DNA of 64,000 bases, taken from contig OX235273.1 in the NCBI GenBank assembly GCA_944472155.2, positions 86,236,793 to 86,300,792 of the forward strand. Direction: 5' to 3'. How positions within the stretch are numbered: the first letter of the stretch is position 1; every line of letters begins with the position of its first letter. Both the position numbers and the translations under genes were made by a program. This DNA is from Trichobilharzia szidati. Taxonomy: Eukaryota > Platyhelminthes > Trematoda > Strigeidida > Schistosomatidae. The notes under the pieces are model-generated. The model had not been told where the DNA came from and searched no databases. It worked only from the letters and a program-made list of their open reading frames with translations. Shown in pieces: positions 48,610 to 60,378 of the stretch.

Positions 48610-49944
48610 GTGAGTAGTTTATACGTTAAGCATTTCTTTACTTTTGATAAAGTTTAAAAATTATAATAATAAAAGTGGGTAAATTGAAGGCATGACGAAA
48701 GTATTCCGAGTCAAAGTAAAATCCGGAGAATCTTCAAACTGAATGGCTGCAGGATATCAACTTGCTGAATAGATGTTTAGTAATGAAGAACTGGTCTTAA
48801 ATATTTTCGAATTGTATACATTTATTCCATTTTCCTCATCAGTTAGCGAAATACGGAACTATGATGGAATATAGGAAGGCTTCGTTTCATTGGAACTTTA
48901 GGAATTGATTGAAGAGAATTTACTCTCTTCGGATGTACTGCCTTGTGCTACTAACCATAAATAAGCTAAGGCCATCAAAAATCCTGAAATAAGGTTCTCA
49001 AAAAATGTTACTTATTCTTCTGGATCCATTTTACATGAAGTTTATGAGGCACTCTAAGTTTACTTTCCCAAATACTGACTCATTTTGATGAGTTGAAAGT
49101 GCAAATAGGACATGGCTGTAGTGACTTTAGTGCCAAAGTGAAATTCAGTGTCAACGGAAATGACACTGTGAGTAAATTTTGTTGGACCATTTGGATAAGG
49201 ATATGAATAATTTTTGTATGCGAATCAAAGTGTGTTTTTTCGTATCACTTTCCGGAACTGACAAAATAGATTCTAAAAATTCAGCTTTCGTCAAAGTTGC
49301 ACTTTTCATCCTCTCTCATGCTGGTGCAACGGGAGAAAATCTGGAGGCATTGTGGGCTTTGACTAACAATCAAGTTTCTTCGCATATTATTGGACCTGAT
49401 AATACGAACGATGGTGCTGAAGAGTAAGAGACATTTACTGAAAAGATTATGGCACTGGTTGAACTTAGAAGGTTGATTTAATACTTCTTAGCTAAAAAAA
49501 GCTTGTTGAAGTAGCACCGAACCTGATCGCGATCATTATTGCCCACTCAGGACCTCTTACGAATTCGGCTAAATTTCCAGCTATAACTATTCAGATATTA
49601 GGAACAGAAATGACAAATTACATCACGTTAAATCGCTCTCTGAAATTGTCGGAATATAATTTTTCACTGTGTGTGACTCAATAATGTTTGGCGAAATATA
49701 CAGAAGAATGCAGTGGATAGTGTGAATTATAATAAAGTGGATTCGTCGACTCGTCTCCTACATCTAGACCAAAATCCCCAGGTTTCGGTCATTCCAGTTA
49801 CTGCATTATCAAGAATATTACGCAATTTAAACTGATTTCATCGCATGCTTTGAAGATGTCCATATAATTTTTTAAAACATATTCAACCATAAGGGTGAAA
49901 TGAAGATCAATGGTCATATTATTCAAATGACTAAGAAGCTGAAA

Positions 49945-50245
49945 AACTGTTGTTATTATTACTATTCCCTTGGCTTCTGAGTGGAACGTAGGACTTCAAC
50001 AGCAGTAGTCTACTTCGCTCTACTTTGCCGACCCTCATTAGCTAGCTCCATGGTTGCTCGTAAGCTCTCATCTCCTCCAACGTCACTCAACAATCTCCTC
50101 AGTGGGTGTCGGATCCATCTCCATTTCTTTCCGCATATTTTTAAGCAATCAGTTCTAGGTTATTCGGTTACCAGAGTTCCTTGTTCCTAATCCTTTCTGG
50201 CCATCTGGTGATCAGAGTGTGCAGCGAAGGCAGCTATTGATAAAA
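49945..50245 (-). pseudogene. RTE/SR2-like LINE 3' end
   Basis: The - strand carries ICGKKWRWIRHPLRR, equivalent to the KRRKWRWIGHTLR-type segment of RTE elements, and ends GTTGAAGTCCTACGTTCCAC...GGGAATAGTAATAATAAC, the same tail as the RTEs at 26.5 and 34.0 kb. Frames are broken. Confidence 0.65.
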
Positions 50246-50699
50246 GTCTGCAGCAGGCTGTTGAAAATGATTTTAATGAAGCATACGCAAAGTCTCTGAA
50301 CCACATAGAAGGACTGACTGACTTGACATTACTGTTGGAAATCCGAATCTTATTCTTGTATCATCTAAGGACTGTCATGCAAGTAATAAATACGTCTAAG
50401 AGAATGCACCAAATAGCTGTTTCATCGATGTTGGTATCAGATAAAAAAATAATGCTGGAGAATGACATATCAAAAGAACACAAATTATTGCACTATAAAT
50501 TGGAATGGTCATAGGCTGAATAAATTGGAAATCTTGTTCATTAGTAACACTAGACAGTTTTAAATTAAATCTCTGGAATATAATTAGTTTCTATAGGTAG
50601 TACTGACTGCAATCATGATTATGACAAGAAATAACTAAATAAAAATTTCATGCCTATTGTTATTACTACTGAAAATTGAATTTAACTGATTAAAAATGC

Positions 50700-51351
50700 C
50701 CATTAAAATTTTCAAAGGAATTGACACGGAACAAAGAGTACTCTTTTCGATAAATTCATCATCAGGCTCTACAATTATATATACATTATAATGAATGAAT
50801 GAATTCGTCTTATGAACGACATCAATGTTTAAATAACATCAAATTAATAATATTGATAAATTACAGCTGAACAGCACCAAAATAAGCTGAATGTCAGGAG
50901 AATTAGGATAGGTAATAGTACAAATTCATGAGTTTATAGTCTCTACTGAGCGCCAGGGTAGTAGTAGGGGCTGGACTTGTTCCTTTTGAACACAGAGCAC
51001 TGGTTGTTTGAGGTGAATTGCAATAGCCTCTGCTGTTTGGTGCAAGCGGTGCTTTGACGATTTTGGTAGTTTGTTAGGCACCCGGTATATTATAGAGAAG
51101 AATTCTCCTACGCTGGCTGGCTTTGTGACCGGTTTGCACCAGATAGTCTAATATCGAGCTGTTAATACTTTTAACTACACCTTTATTTAGCCACAGTGGG
51201 ATATGCTCTCGAGCACGAAAAATCAAGTTCCTAGAGCAACGGCTAACATAACTCGCTCCACAAGCGCAGTTGAATTGATAAATACAGTTTGAAGTGGCTA
51301 GTCTAGGTACTTCATCTTTCAGTCGAGGTAGCACCATCGGTCGTGTAGAGA
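50700..51351 (-). pseudogene. PLE fragment: GIY-YIG endonuclease and terminal repeat
   Basis: The - strand reads RPMVLPRLKDEVPRLATSNC, then IYQFNCACGASYVSRCSRN and FRAREHIPLWLNKG. The YIG of the motif has become YVS, removing the conserved Gly. A frameshift near 51090 moves to another frame: SIIYRVPNKLPKSSKHRLHQ, TAEAIAIHLKQPVLCVQKEQ and LLLPW. Downstream at about 50700-50790 is a terminal-repeat relic containing a hammerhead-like fold. RT is absent; the 5' truncation at about 51351 adjoins an ATA/AAT-rich run. Confidence 0.75.
50729..50769 (-). ncRNA. Hammerhead-like fold in PLE terminal repeat
   Basis: On the - strand: stem I GAGC (50769-50766) with GTTC (50732-50729), 4 pairs including one G-T; a canonical core CTGATGA (50765-50759); GAAA at 50748-50745; stem III AAGAG-TA-CTCTT (5 bp); cleavage-site T at 50733. 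Stem II (TGAATTTATC) barely pairs, the main weakness of the call. It is homologous to the fold at 62833-62872. Confidence 0.5.
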
Positions 51352-52011
51352 ATAGTAATAATAATAATTGAATTTAAGTAAATTGCATTTCCTGTTTTCG
51401 TACTTTTGCATTTGTGTCTGCAAGGAGTTTAAAGTGGGGAGAGAGAGAATACGTAAACTTAGGGAAACTGAATGACTTATCATCTTCCACACTGCACTTA
51501 CTTTGCCTTTTATCTTACTTACACTCAGAATAATAATGCAGTAGCTCTGAAGAGTACTAAGGCAATTATGAATTCTTTATTGTCCCACAAGATTATTCAT
51601 TCAGGCAACATTAAATCTAATAAACAGTTAAATAATGAATAAAATGGCAGGGATTCATTTAGAAGGTTCTTTTGGTCTCTTGTCATTTCAGTAAAGTAAA
51701 ATGGAGTTTGAAGGTAGTTTAAAGCACTTTTGCCTTAAGAAAGGATTGACGTCAGATACGTAGAGACGAACTATCATACAATAGTGTATCTCTAGGATAT
51801 TATTGTATTTTTAGGCTTTCCTGGCTGAATGATGAAGCTTTCACACCACGCCAAAAAGAAACCCACAAAAGAACGCGATCTAGTGAAACTTCTTGCAGTT
51901 TAAAAAACACACAGAAGATTTGGCTTTTTATGTGTGATTTGTCAAACTCTTGTGAACTTATGTTCCTGTCACTCTGTCTGATAATTTCCATCTCAACTTA
52001 GTATACTAATT

Positions 52012-52150
52012 AATCATCGGCAGTACGCACCCACTGGGGTTCGAACCCAGGACCTTTCGGTTACTAGGCAAGCTCGTAAACCATTCAGCCACTGAGGCCA
52101 GATTCTATGGCTCATGAATTCTAACTTCTACCAATTCGTGGGTGCGTACT
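52012..52150 (-). mobile_element. SINE A fragment, cut off inside the ribozyme core
   Basis: The - strand holds the A-box region CAGTGGCTGAATGGTTTACG, B box GGGTTCGAACCCC and then GGGTGCGTACTGCCGATGAT, where the SINE stops at about 52012. A second GGGTGCGTACTACCGG piece lies at 52139-52155 on +. As at 38.24 kb, the break is within the hammerhead. Confidence 0.65.
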
Positions 52151-52325
52151 ACCGGAATTGCATAGATAAAGCGATATTTACAGTTTACTTCCCGTGAAGT
52201 ATAACTTACATACATCATGGAGTGAAAGCTCAGTCAAACTGTCCAGTTTGACACCCTAGAAAGTCTCTTCTTTCAAATGTGAGCAGTAACTGTTGTTCTC
52301 TTTATTTTTCCAAATTTTTTGTCAG

Positions 52326-52460
52326 ATCACTTCGAAAAAATTTGTATCCAATCCGTTCAAAATCACCATGCCATCGACAATCAGATATATCTTCTGGATC
52401 GTTGGATAGATTAAGAAAACGATGTCGTTCAATAGAAAGGGAACTGAGTTCAGTTGAAAG
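52326..52460 (+). CDS. Exon 5 of the large unknown gene
   Basis: 135 bases bounded by TTTGTCAG|ATCAC and GAAAG|GTGAGT; phase 2 at both ends. It encodes SLRKNLYPIRSKSPCHRQSD and then SSGSLDRLRKRCRSIERELS, the last part being Arg/Glu/Leu helical. Split codons at both ends restore Gln and Arg without a stop. Confidence 0.85.
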
Positions 52461-53359
52461 GTGAGTTTCTTAGCGTATATAGTTGAATTATGAAACAAGT
52501 GGTAATATGTGAGTTGATATGTCACTGGTGTGGCAGTTATTTACACATTTACTAGGCACTGCTTCAGGTGCATTAATAAACATTCATCTAACCCTATCTT
52601 AATAAGTGATATTTACTGATAATGAAGTAAACTTGGAAGGTAGATTTTTGAAACAGTCAATCCCTGCCATTAAGACTCATTTATTTATGTAAACAGCTAG
52701 TAAAACTGTTTGAGTTTATAATGAAGTTATCAACAATTTCACGATTAAGAAGGACTTATCAATTCATATTTTTGACTCATGTATTAGTTTACCTCCTTTT
52801 GTTTGCTTAAGATTCGGTGAAACCAGTGGCAATCTATTGGACGCAGAATTATCTTGTCCAACTTTTAAGGTTTACTCTGCTCTGTCATGGTTGCTTTTAA
52901 ATTCACCTTTTATTTCATAGAAGATTTTACTGATTAATTAAACACTGAAGGTGAAAGAATTCATTATTTATTCTTTTCCATCGTTTAAACTTTACTAAAT
53001 GTGAATTAAAAATTAATTAATTAACTGGTTCTGGTAACTCGTAGTTTCGAAATCGAGTCTGTTCATAATACAGAAAAGTTTCCTCTTGAATTCATCGTTT
53101 GCTGTTCATCCTTTCAAAAAACGAAAATATCTTTAAAATTTGGTGATCTGCAGTAAAATCCCATAGTACTTCTTTTGTTGGCATATTGCAGTTGTTTGAA
53201 ACGAACTCAAAGAATTGTTCCATTGATAACTAGGTTTATGATTATCATTTGACAAATCAATTCTAATTACAACAACAGTACTTTAGAATTGCACAAAGAA
53301 CCCTAAGATTTCATCAAACAAAACATGACTTTATATTTGTAACTACATTTTCAAATTTG

Positions 53360-53930
53360 TGACTTGAAAACTGTTTGCCATTATGATAAGTGCCATTCTA
53401 TGCCCTGTTCTATGATGAAGCGTAGCGTTGCTATTTGGCTCTTACGTGATTTGCTTTTCCTGAATTCCGCCTACTCTTGGTGGAGTTTCGCACCCGGAGC
53501 ATCTTTTAGTCTTTCCAGGATAATACAGCCTAATATTTTGCTTGGAGTGGACAGGAGCATAATTTCGCTGCAGTTCTTGCAAAGGCTAAGGTCGCCTTTC
53601 ATTGACAGTTCGACAAGGTAGCTATTCTTAAAATGCGCAAGTACCTTTCCTTCCTCATAAACTTTGTACAGTAGTGGCGTCAGCAGAAGCAACTATGTCT
53701 GATTCGGCTGCTAACGCGGCCGGCTCTCAGTAACTCTGCGGCATTCAAGACATCTACTTTTGTCATTGGATTAGTGTTCACTGACACTTCCTTGGCTGTT
53801 GGTGGTATTCTTGGACGAGCTGCGGGTGCAGGTTGGTTAGAGAGTTCTTTGAAGTGACTAGCCCATTGTTTCCCGTTCTATCGCCTTTTTTCTTTCCAGC
53901 TGTTCGATTTGTCTTCAGTAGTAACTGTCC
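53360..53930 (-). pseudogene. RTE/SR2-like LINE fragment
   Basis: The - strand reads HFKELSNQPAPAARPRIPPT and MTKVDVLNAAELLRAGR (about 53860-53720). After a deletion it continues LLTPLLYKVYEEGKVLAHFK, KGDLSLCKN, IMLLSTPSKILGCIILERLK and, after a frameshift, QIATLRFIIEQGIEWH (about 53440-53390). This is the segment just before RT motif A. It is non-functional and opposite to the host gene. Confidence 0.75.
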
Positions 53931-54086
53931 TTAAATATTGTCTTTTTTTCTATCTGTCTGATTATTCAGGTTTCATAGAAGAGTATTCGAAACAGTTTTC
54001 AATTCTTCTTATACCTAGAGGATTTGGAAATCATACTGTGTTGAATATATCACTTATAATAGAGAACTTGTTCGAAAATCATTGAA

Positions 54087-54088
<2 letters not shown>

Positions 54089-54126
<38 letters not shown>
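54089..54126. repeat. (TA)n microsatellite next to a splice acceptor
   Basis: About 19 TA units end only about 17 bases before the acceptor TAATTTCAG of exon 6, separated by TGTTATTTTAATTTCAG. The run occupies the branch-point region. It also generates a false IYIYIY open frame. Confidence 0.9.
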
Positions 54127-54130
<4 letters not shown>

Positions 54131-54143
54131 ATTTTAATTTCAG

Positions 54144-54318
54144 AGAACAATTTGGACAGAGTTTAGGAAATCCACCGATAGGTGATCCAAGAGTTGATGC
54201 CTTAACATCAGCCAACAGGATATTGCGCCAAAGACTGCAAGATATACAGAAGTTACAGGAAAGTAGAGAGCATGCACTGAACAAAGCTCATACTATGGTT
54301 AATGGTTTATTAAACAAA
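54144..54318 (+). CDS. Exon 6 of the large unknown gene
   Basis: 175 bases bounded by TTTCAG|AGAACA and AACAAA|GTAAGA; enters in phase 2 and leaves in phase 0. It encodes REQFGQSLGNPPIGDPRVDA and then a helix (RILRQRLQDIQKLQESREHA, NKAHTMVNGLLNK) with heptad-like Leu/Ile spacing, a likely short coiled coil. This is the most conserved-looking part of the protein. Confidence 0.88.
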
Positions 54319-54979
54319 GTAAGATTAAATAATAAATAATGTTTTATCATCATTATATTACATTATCTGGCGATTTTCGTTGCTGTTATTACTGATATAT
54401 GCGTGTTTATACGTTAGACAGTGAACCACTTGTATTATATGATGACTACTAATCTTATTAGTCAACATTTGGTTCCAAGCTATGACATGCTGATAGGAAG
54501 TAGATTGCCTAAGCCAGTAAGGTGGAGCCTAACAACAGAACGACTGAATAACTATGAACTGATGGGAATTTCAAAGACGTGTATTCAAAGTATTTAAACA
54601 TCTCATTTCCTTAAGATATCTCATTCTTATCATCTAAAACTGGTTGGAGCCTAAGAAGAGCAACAGCTTATTAGTTCCCTAGCGTATTCATTTGGGTCTT
54701 GAGAATTATAATCCTCAGTGAATAAATCAATGGACGCGCTAAACCATCTGAAATAGCTTTGTTCCACACTGTGATGCAGTACCATTTCGAACACAAATTG
54801 ACAAATAATAATACATCAAATTTCAGGGGTTCAAATTCTACTATATTGTTTTGCACCAGAATTCATGTTACGTTTCTAGCTGTACGATTTATGTGATGTT
54901 ATATCCAGAATTTTTATTTTACAGAATAATTTATACTACTTAATTAAATAAAGAGTAAGATGTATTTTATCACTGAATG

Positions 54980-55200
54980 ATTTTGGTTAGAGAACCATTG
55001 AAAACCATAAAGCCCTAGACAGTTGTTTCTCCCTAGTTTGGGATTACTTAGTAGTGCGCACCCATGATCCAAACAGGGATCTAACCCGAGACCTTCACGA
55101 AATGAAGACTCCCCATTCAACCACTGAGCTGAGATTTAATGACCCATAAGTTCTAACGTTGGTTATTTCTCTGTCTAGCGTCACCAAAATCCAATACCAT
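54980..55200 (-). mobile_element. Degenerate SINE A copy
   Basis: Reverse-orientation blocks GTTAGAGAACCATTGAAAAC, GACAGTTGTTTCTCCCTAGT, TTGGGATTACTTAGTAGTGC and CCATTCAACCACTGAGCTGA. The hammerhead region keeps GAAAC on the - strand, but the core is lost. Confidence 0.55.
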
Positions 55201-55416
55201 TGGTGAGTATAAGTCTTCACTCCTGACATCGCGTAAACTGCCTCATGAACAGCTTAAATTATCTTAAATATTTTGTAATTTTTAGACCTTTTTTCATTCT
55301 ACAAAGCTGATCATTTAGTATTAGAATCAGAAACTTTTTTAATCAGCTTACTTCAACATTCTTGTATACAAAAATTGCTAACAATTCTTAACACTTCTGT
55401 TCCAATTTACACACAG

Positions 55417-55929
55417 CAACACAAACAAGCTTCGATAATACGTGAAGGCACACGGGATTATACACAGTCGCCACCTACCTCATATACAAATAATAACCAT
55501 CATTACCATGAGAATAATGGTACGGACAGTGTTTACACTGCTAAAGCTTATAAACCATTGGAAGAAGATAATGTTTCGGATTTGCCTGCTTATACACCGA
55601 CTAAGTTTGGTCGTCTTCCAGAGAATGTTGGATCAGACTATTATTATGGAAGAGAACATGAGCGAAAGTCTCGCAATGGCAGTGGTTATCGTAGTAATTT
55701 ATTAAATCATCGGAAAAATTTGGATCCACGAGCTAATTCAACTCATATTCTATTGGAAAGATTACGTTCAGATTATGCAGACTTAGCAAATAGTGTCTAT
55801 CGTATTGAAGAAAAAGCTCGAGATGCTGCTTCTTCTGTGCAGTCATTATTGAGACAGTTTCAAATGGGTTTTATGGATACTATTGTCACAAATCCCGTTA
55901 ATCAGATGCCAAGTGCTGATATATGCGAG
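55417..55929 (+). CDS. Exon 7 of the large unknown gene
   Basis: 513 bases bounded by TTTACACACAG|CAACAC and GCGAG|GTAAGA; phase 0 at both ends, 171 codons. The first part is polar and Tyr/Asn-rich (RDYTQSPPTSYTNNNHHYHE; SDYYYGREHERKSRN). The last part is helical (ILLERLRSDYADLANSVYRI, EEKARDAASSVQSLLRQFQ) with regular Leu/Ala spacing, a second coiled-coil candidate. A shadow frame at 55442-55705 is not coding. Confidence 0.88.
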
Positions 55930-55989
55930 GTAAGATGGTTTTTCAACCAGTTGTAATGATGTATCTAAATTATTTGCTTTAATGGATAA

Positions 55990-56110
55990 TAATTTTGGGT
56001 TGTGGCAGGTTTCGAACGAATCACCTGCGAATTACTAACCTGGCTTTCTGTCAGCTGGGCTACGACAAGTCATGAAAAAAGGATCCTGTTGCCACACCGG
56101 CTAATCAGCA
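55990..56110 (-). repeat. tRNA-like SINE head relic
   Basis: The - strand TCGTAGCCCAGCTGACAGAA (A-box-like) and GTTCGAAACCTGCCACAACC (B box) resemble a tRNA-derived SINE head. The stems do not fold into a proper tRNA, so it is not a tRNA gene. Confidence 0.45.
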
Positions 56111-56689
56111 GAAACGCATCACTTCCTTTCAGTCAATATATAGCGTAATATCTGAAAATGAATGAATTCAAGAAGTTAAAAAGAGTTTAAAATATTAAAC
56201 ATTTAAAAATGTAACATTTATTTTAGTTTATTTGAACTTTGATCAATATTCTATCTAACATTTCCGCCAAAATTGGAAACTAGTTTAAATTGGACATGTT
56301 GAATTTGTAGGAATCTTAGCGATAATAAAATAAGTAATTCCGAATTTTCCTTGACCTGGACGTCTTGAAATCAGTGATCGAATCAAAAATATGAGTGGTA
56401 TATTTAATAGGTGGTAGTATGATACATTGAAACTCCTCCTCTAATCATATTTAAGTCGTGAATCACTTTCAAAACCAATAAATCGCGAACAATGGGTATG
56501 TGTCTATGTATCATCTCATAAATGCGTTGAGATAAATGGTCTGGAGATAGGGAAGTTGTATTATGGGAGTCAGAACTTTCTAAAATGAGCACATGAACTG
56601 AAATAAAATGAAATTTATCGTTGAAAAAGTGTATACCATTTGCCTGAAAAGTGTAATAAAATGGAACAACATTCATATGAGTTCAGTTT

Positions 56690-57174
56690 ACAAAATCTTA
56701 TGATATGCCAGTTAAAATATTAGTAAAAAATACAAGCGTGTCATCAGCCTTAACGGTCTCAAATACACTACTGGACATCATAAATAGACTCCTGAACCTT
56801 TGACGTAATATCCTCATAGCTTCGGTGTATCCTTCGTTTGGGGGCAGGAATTTACATCATTGAATTGCCTTTGCCACTATACCAGTGCAATATCTCAAAA
56901 AGTACATCAACTTCATATCATCATTAAGTCCGTAACCACTCAGCATAATTTCAGTTTCCTTCACAAAATGAGGATAATCTTCCGGGTTTCCGTCAAAACA
57001 ACAAGGCTCAGACTTGGGCAACTTAAAGCACCTACTCTCCTTGATTAAGGCTACATGACCATCAACCCTATCAGTCATAACTTCAGACAAATTCGCACAA
57101 ACATTAAGCACATCATCATCCCTTACTTTTTTGTCTGCTTCCACACTGCCCTGTCCTTTGCTTGACCCAGACAT
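56690..57174 (-). pseudogene. BEL/Pao-type LTR retrotransposon gag fragment
   Basis: An ATG at 57174 on the - strand opens MSGSSKGQGSVEADKKVRDD, followed by FDGNPEDYPHFVKETEIMLS, DDMKLMYFLRYCTGIVAKAI and a stop (TGA, near 56857). After it the same frame continues EGYTEAMRILRQRF...VFETVKADDTLVFFTNILTG. The F-G-P-Y-F and Y-L-G-A blocks are typical of Pao/BEL gag N-termini. Protease, RT and integrase are absent. Pao/BEL elements (for example Sinbad) are known in schistosomes. Confidence 0.75.
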
Positions 57175-57389
57175 TATTGAACATTACCAAAATCAAACTT
57201 GAGTTCCAAAACACTTGTCCAAAGACTCAGATGACCAGCAACTGAATCCACTCCAAGAAGAAAGAACAACTCCTGAAGGGAGCCGATCAGGAACAACCAG
57301 AGGAGAAGATCAGAAACTGTCAAATATCCAGATTGCTGAGATCCTAGACCTATGGCTGGTTTCAGATGATTAAGCTTAGTACGCAGTAC

Positions 57390-57658
57390 ACTATGCTTTA
57401 TAACCGACGCAGAACAACGAAAAACGGTTGGGCAACACGATTATTTATTCTTCAAGCGATAACGAAACAGATTTACAGTGGTTAATCAGTGCTAAAGTCT
57501 GTAAATAAACGTTAATATGATATACAAGAATACTTCTGATCGTATTTCTCCAATCTTCTGCCAACCAGTACACGATTTAGTAATGATAGCCTTCTTGTCA
57601 CCCGCCAATGGAGACCAGTTCGAATAAACAAACTATTTAATGTTCACCCACATTGACA
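57390..57658 (-). mobile_element. Probable 5' LTR of the BEL/Pao fragment
   Basis: On the - strand it starts TGTCAATGTGGGTGAACATT at 57658, holds a poly(A) signal-like AAGAATAAATAATCG (about 57450), and precedes a leader of about 200 bases before the gag ATG. The 3' border is not certain. No second LTR was seen, so the element is truncated after gag. Confidence 0.5.
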
Positions 57659-58639
57659 GCTGTTATTATTATTATTATCTCAACAAAACATGTGTAGCCG
57701 TTAATGACAAAGGTACTCAGAGTAATTATTAGACGGGGATATTATTGATACGAAGCAATTTTAACCCACAAGTTAGACATGCACATCTTAAACAGTACAG
57801 ACTCACTCATTACAATTTTCATGTGCTCATGATCTTTACTCTCATGGGTTTATTAATGGGTGACAAATAAATAATTACACACATTGTTTACAACTAACAA
57901 TAAACGGTTTATTCATAATGTAGACTTAATTAAGTTCAAATGTGATTGTTCACTTCTAATCTGTTCATTTCGCTGAAACTACTTCGACGATTTTACTGAA
58001 CTAAAATGTTGAAAATACTTACTTCCATAGCTCTGAGAATTTTACAGACATAACTTTTAGTGACTATTTACTTCAGTTCTTGAAAAAATCGTCAATAAAT
58101 CATGAATACGTACGACTGGATAATATTTCACCGGTTGTCATCATGACACTGTTTTCATCCCTATCTGGACATAGGGAAATCTAATGTTCATGTTCAATAA
58201 ACAGCTGTTGTATTTGCTGTCCTAAAAATACACTACACTTTTCCTGTTAAGAGAGTAGAAAAGGAAGTGGTAGTGTAACAGCAGAAGGGAAGACACGGAA
58301 GTAAAGGGTATATTTTCAATTGATGAAGCCGCTATTTATATACACAATTTATGTACTTGATCCGATCACTGTGCGTTTTATTTTTGTTTACATTAAACGA
58401 CATGAAATAGAATGTTCAAATATATGTATAGTATTTTGTTGCTAACCTGTGGGAATAGTATTCAGACGTTAACATCAACAAATGCGATAATTCTTACTGT
58501 GAGAATACTCATTTGGAATACTTTGTCTGTATCACACCACCACAGTAGGGCACAGACAGACGAGAAAAACCCTGTAGTTAAATGTAGTGCCTAAATACAA
58601 AACAAATTCCTATTATTTCAGTAAGCAGACTTTCCACTG

Positions 58640-58990
58640 ATTAATCTGATGCACACTAGTGACTGGCTTTATTCAGGTAGGTAGTTTCCTGGATTCTAGT
58701 GAGAAGTCGTGATCAGTGGGGTACATCAGATCGAGTGTGAGGACAAATACTCGCCAATGACATTGACTAGTGGTCGCACTATATCTTGGATTGTCAGAAA
58801 TTGGAATTGATGGGCCATAGGATCTGGTCGAAGTGGCTTAATGGTCTATGATCTCGCCTTATAACTGGAGGGTCCTGGGCTCGAAACCGGGTGGGTGCGT
58901 GCAGTGAAAAGTCCCAAACCAGCTGTCCAGTACTCCACGGCTGGTTTTCCAATGGTTCTCTAACTGATGTCAGTTCATGATGCATCCCTG
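58640..58990 (+). mobile_element. SINE A copy with deleted ribozyme
   Basis: Start TTAATCTGATGCACACTAGT, body GGATTCTAGTGAGAAGTCGT, A-box region AAGTGGCTTAATGGTCTATG and B box GGGCTCGAAACC. Then GTGCAGTGAAAAGTCCCAAA jumps to CCAGCTGTCCAGTACTCC; stem II's 3' strand and GAAA are missing. Confidence 0.7.
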
Positions 58991-60195
58991 GATTTAAGAA
59001 ACTTTTAATACATTTTTAGGTTTTAGTTCAGTTGTTTGGTCAGTACTGTTTTGAATATTTACCAATTAATTCAGTAAACTTTGGCTATAGATTTTCCAGT
59101 GAGGCACCAAATTGTGTCTGTTGTCTACTATTACTCAGTATATCGATCTTTACCGATTTCTAACTTTGTTTCACAGTGTATCTAATAAACAGAAGTTTAC
59201 AATTCTTAGATTTATCTCGATTACAAGCCAGTTATGAATACAATTTTTAGACAACCTGTCACGTGTTTATTCTGCAGTGTTTAATCGTGTAATGATACTT
59301 AGCTTAAAAAATATAAAATATCTCCGTCTGTTCTCCGTTCTTTAATTTATCATGAAAGCCTTTATTATTCATTTACAACTGTTGGTATAAAATAGATGTT
59401 TAACTTTAACTTCTTTATGCGCTTACTTTTAAGCGACATGTTCCAGTGACCTTTGTCAACACGAATGACAGTCTACTGATTAAAATTGTACATTCTTTCT
59501 TCTACTTCCCGATCGAAAGCTGCTACTTTGATTTGGTAATCGAAAGTTACACATACCAATATCCCAGTGAGATAAACGGGATAAAGACGAATGTTCCCAC
59601 AGGTCCTAGCATGCCAGAAAGTTCACATAAATAGTGGTTAGACTAAAAGCAGTTGACATCATAGGGTAAGTCATTTACACTACGTTGGGGATAAAGTCGG
59701 ACTGTTGGCAGAAAGGAGTGTAATGACGGTAAGGTATTTCCATTGAATGACTAAGAAGACAGCTATGCTAACTCCTAGTTTTGGGGGGATGTGAGCTTGT
59801 AAACTTCGGTCTTATAAACAATACATTCCAGCTGGCTCTGTGATGACCATTAGCCGAAGGTAAGGTCTTCATACGGCCACAACATCAGAAACCACTCTAA
59901 ACGGTGTGCGTGTGACTGGTCTCAAGCAGTTGTCCCCTTAGCTGTGCAGTCACATAGTACTTAAGCTATTTCTGTTTCTTGTATTTCAGTAAAAATTAAG
60001 TTCAATTTCCGAATATTGTAGCTTTTAAGACACTATTTAAATTTTAACCGTTATTCTACAATGTTAGTTAGTGATGAAAATTGACAAAATATACAAGAAA
60101 TGTTTGGTTGATGAGTTAAGTGAACAATAAATGCGAAACACATGACAAGTCTTGAGATTTGGGATAATTTAGAAATCCATTGACAAACACCTGAG

Positions 60196-60378
60196 AAGCA
60201 GTTAATATTAGGTGGTTGGAGGCAATCGGCAGAAAGCCTTGGACCTAGGTTTCGTGCTAGTTGGCACTCGTCAGCAAGGCGTATCTGCAACCTTGACTGA
60301 TAGAATTCAGTCTGCACCAAAGAGAGGACTAGACGCATCACACTAGTTACTAGTGTCAAATCAAAAGCAGTTAATATT
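60196..60378 (+). mobile_element. SINE E insertion with 5' inversion and 14-bp target duplication
   Basis: AAGCAGTTAATATT is repeated exactly at 60196-60209 and 60365-60378. Between them, GGTGGTTGGAGGCAATCGGC...CTGCAACCTT is SINE E in reverse orientation, joined at about 60295 to the SINE E 3' end in forward orientation (ATAGAATTCAGTCTGCACCA...CACTAGTTACTAGTGTCAAA). This is the product expected of twin priming during LINE-driven insertion. Confidence 0.8.

Larger units (their letters stand above)
48610..52325 (+). other. Intron 4 (about 3.7 kb)
   Basis: Donor GTGAGT, acceptor TTTTTTGTCAG. An orphan open frame at 49179-49427 (+) has no recognised content. An RTE end, a PLE fragment and a SINE A piece are listed separately. 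I see nothing in 48620-49170 or 51370-52000. Confidence 0.6.
52461..54143 (+). other. Intron 5 (about 1.7 kb)
   Basis: Donor GTGAGT, acceptor TAATTTCAG. It contains an RTE fragment and a TA microsatellite next to the acceptor. Otherwise nothing was recognised (52470-53350). Confidence 0.7.

Noticed and set aside
54082..54143. Coding start MNLIYIYIYIY before exon 6
   Set aside because: This is the TA microsatellite in the intron; the true exon begins after TTTCAG at 54144, in phase with exon 5.
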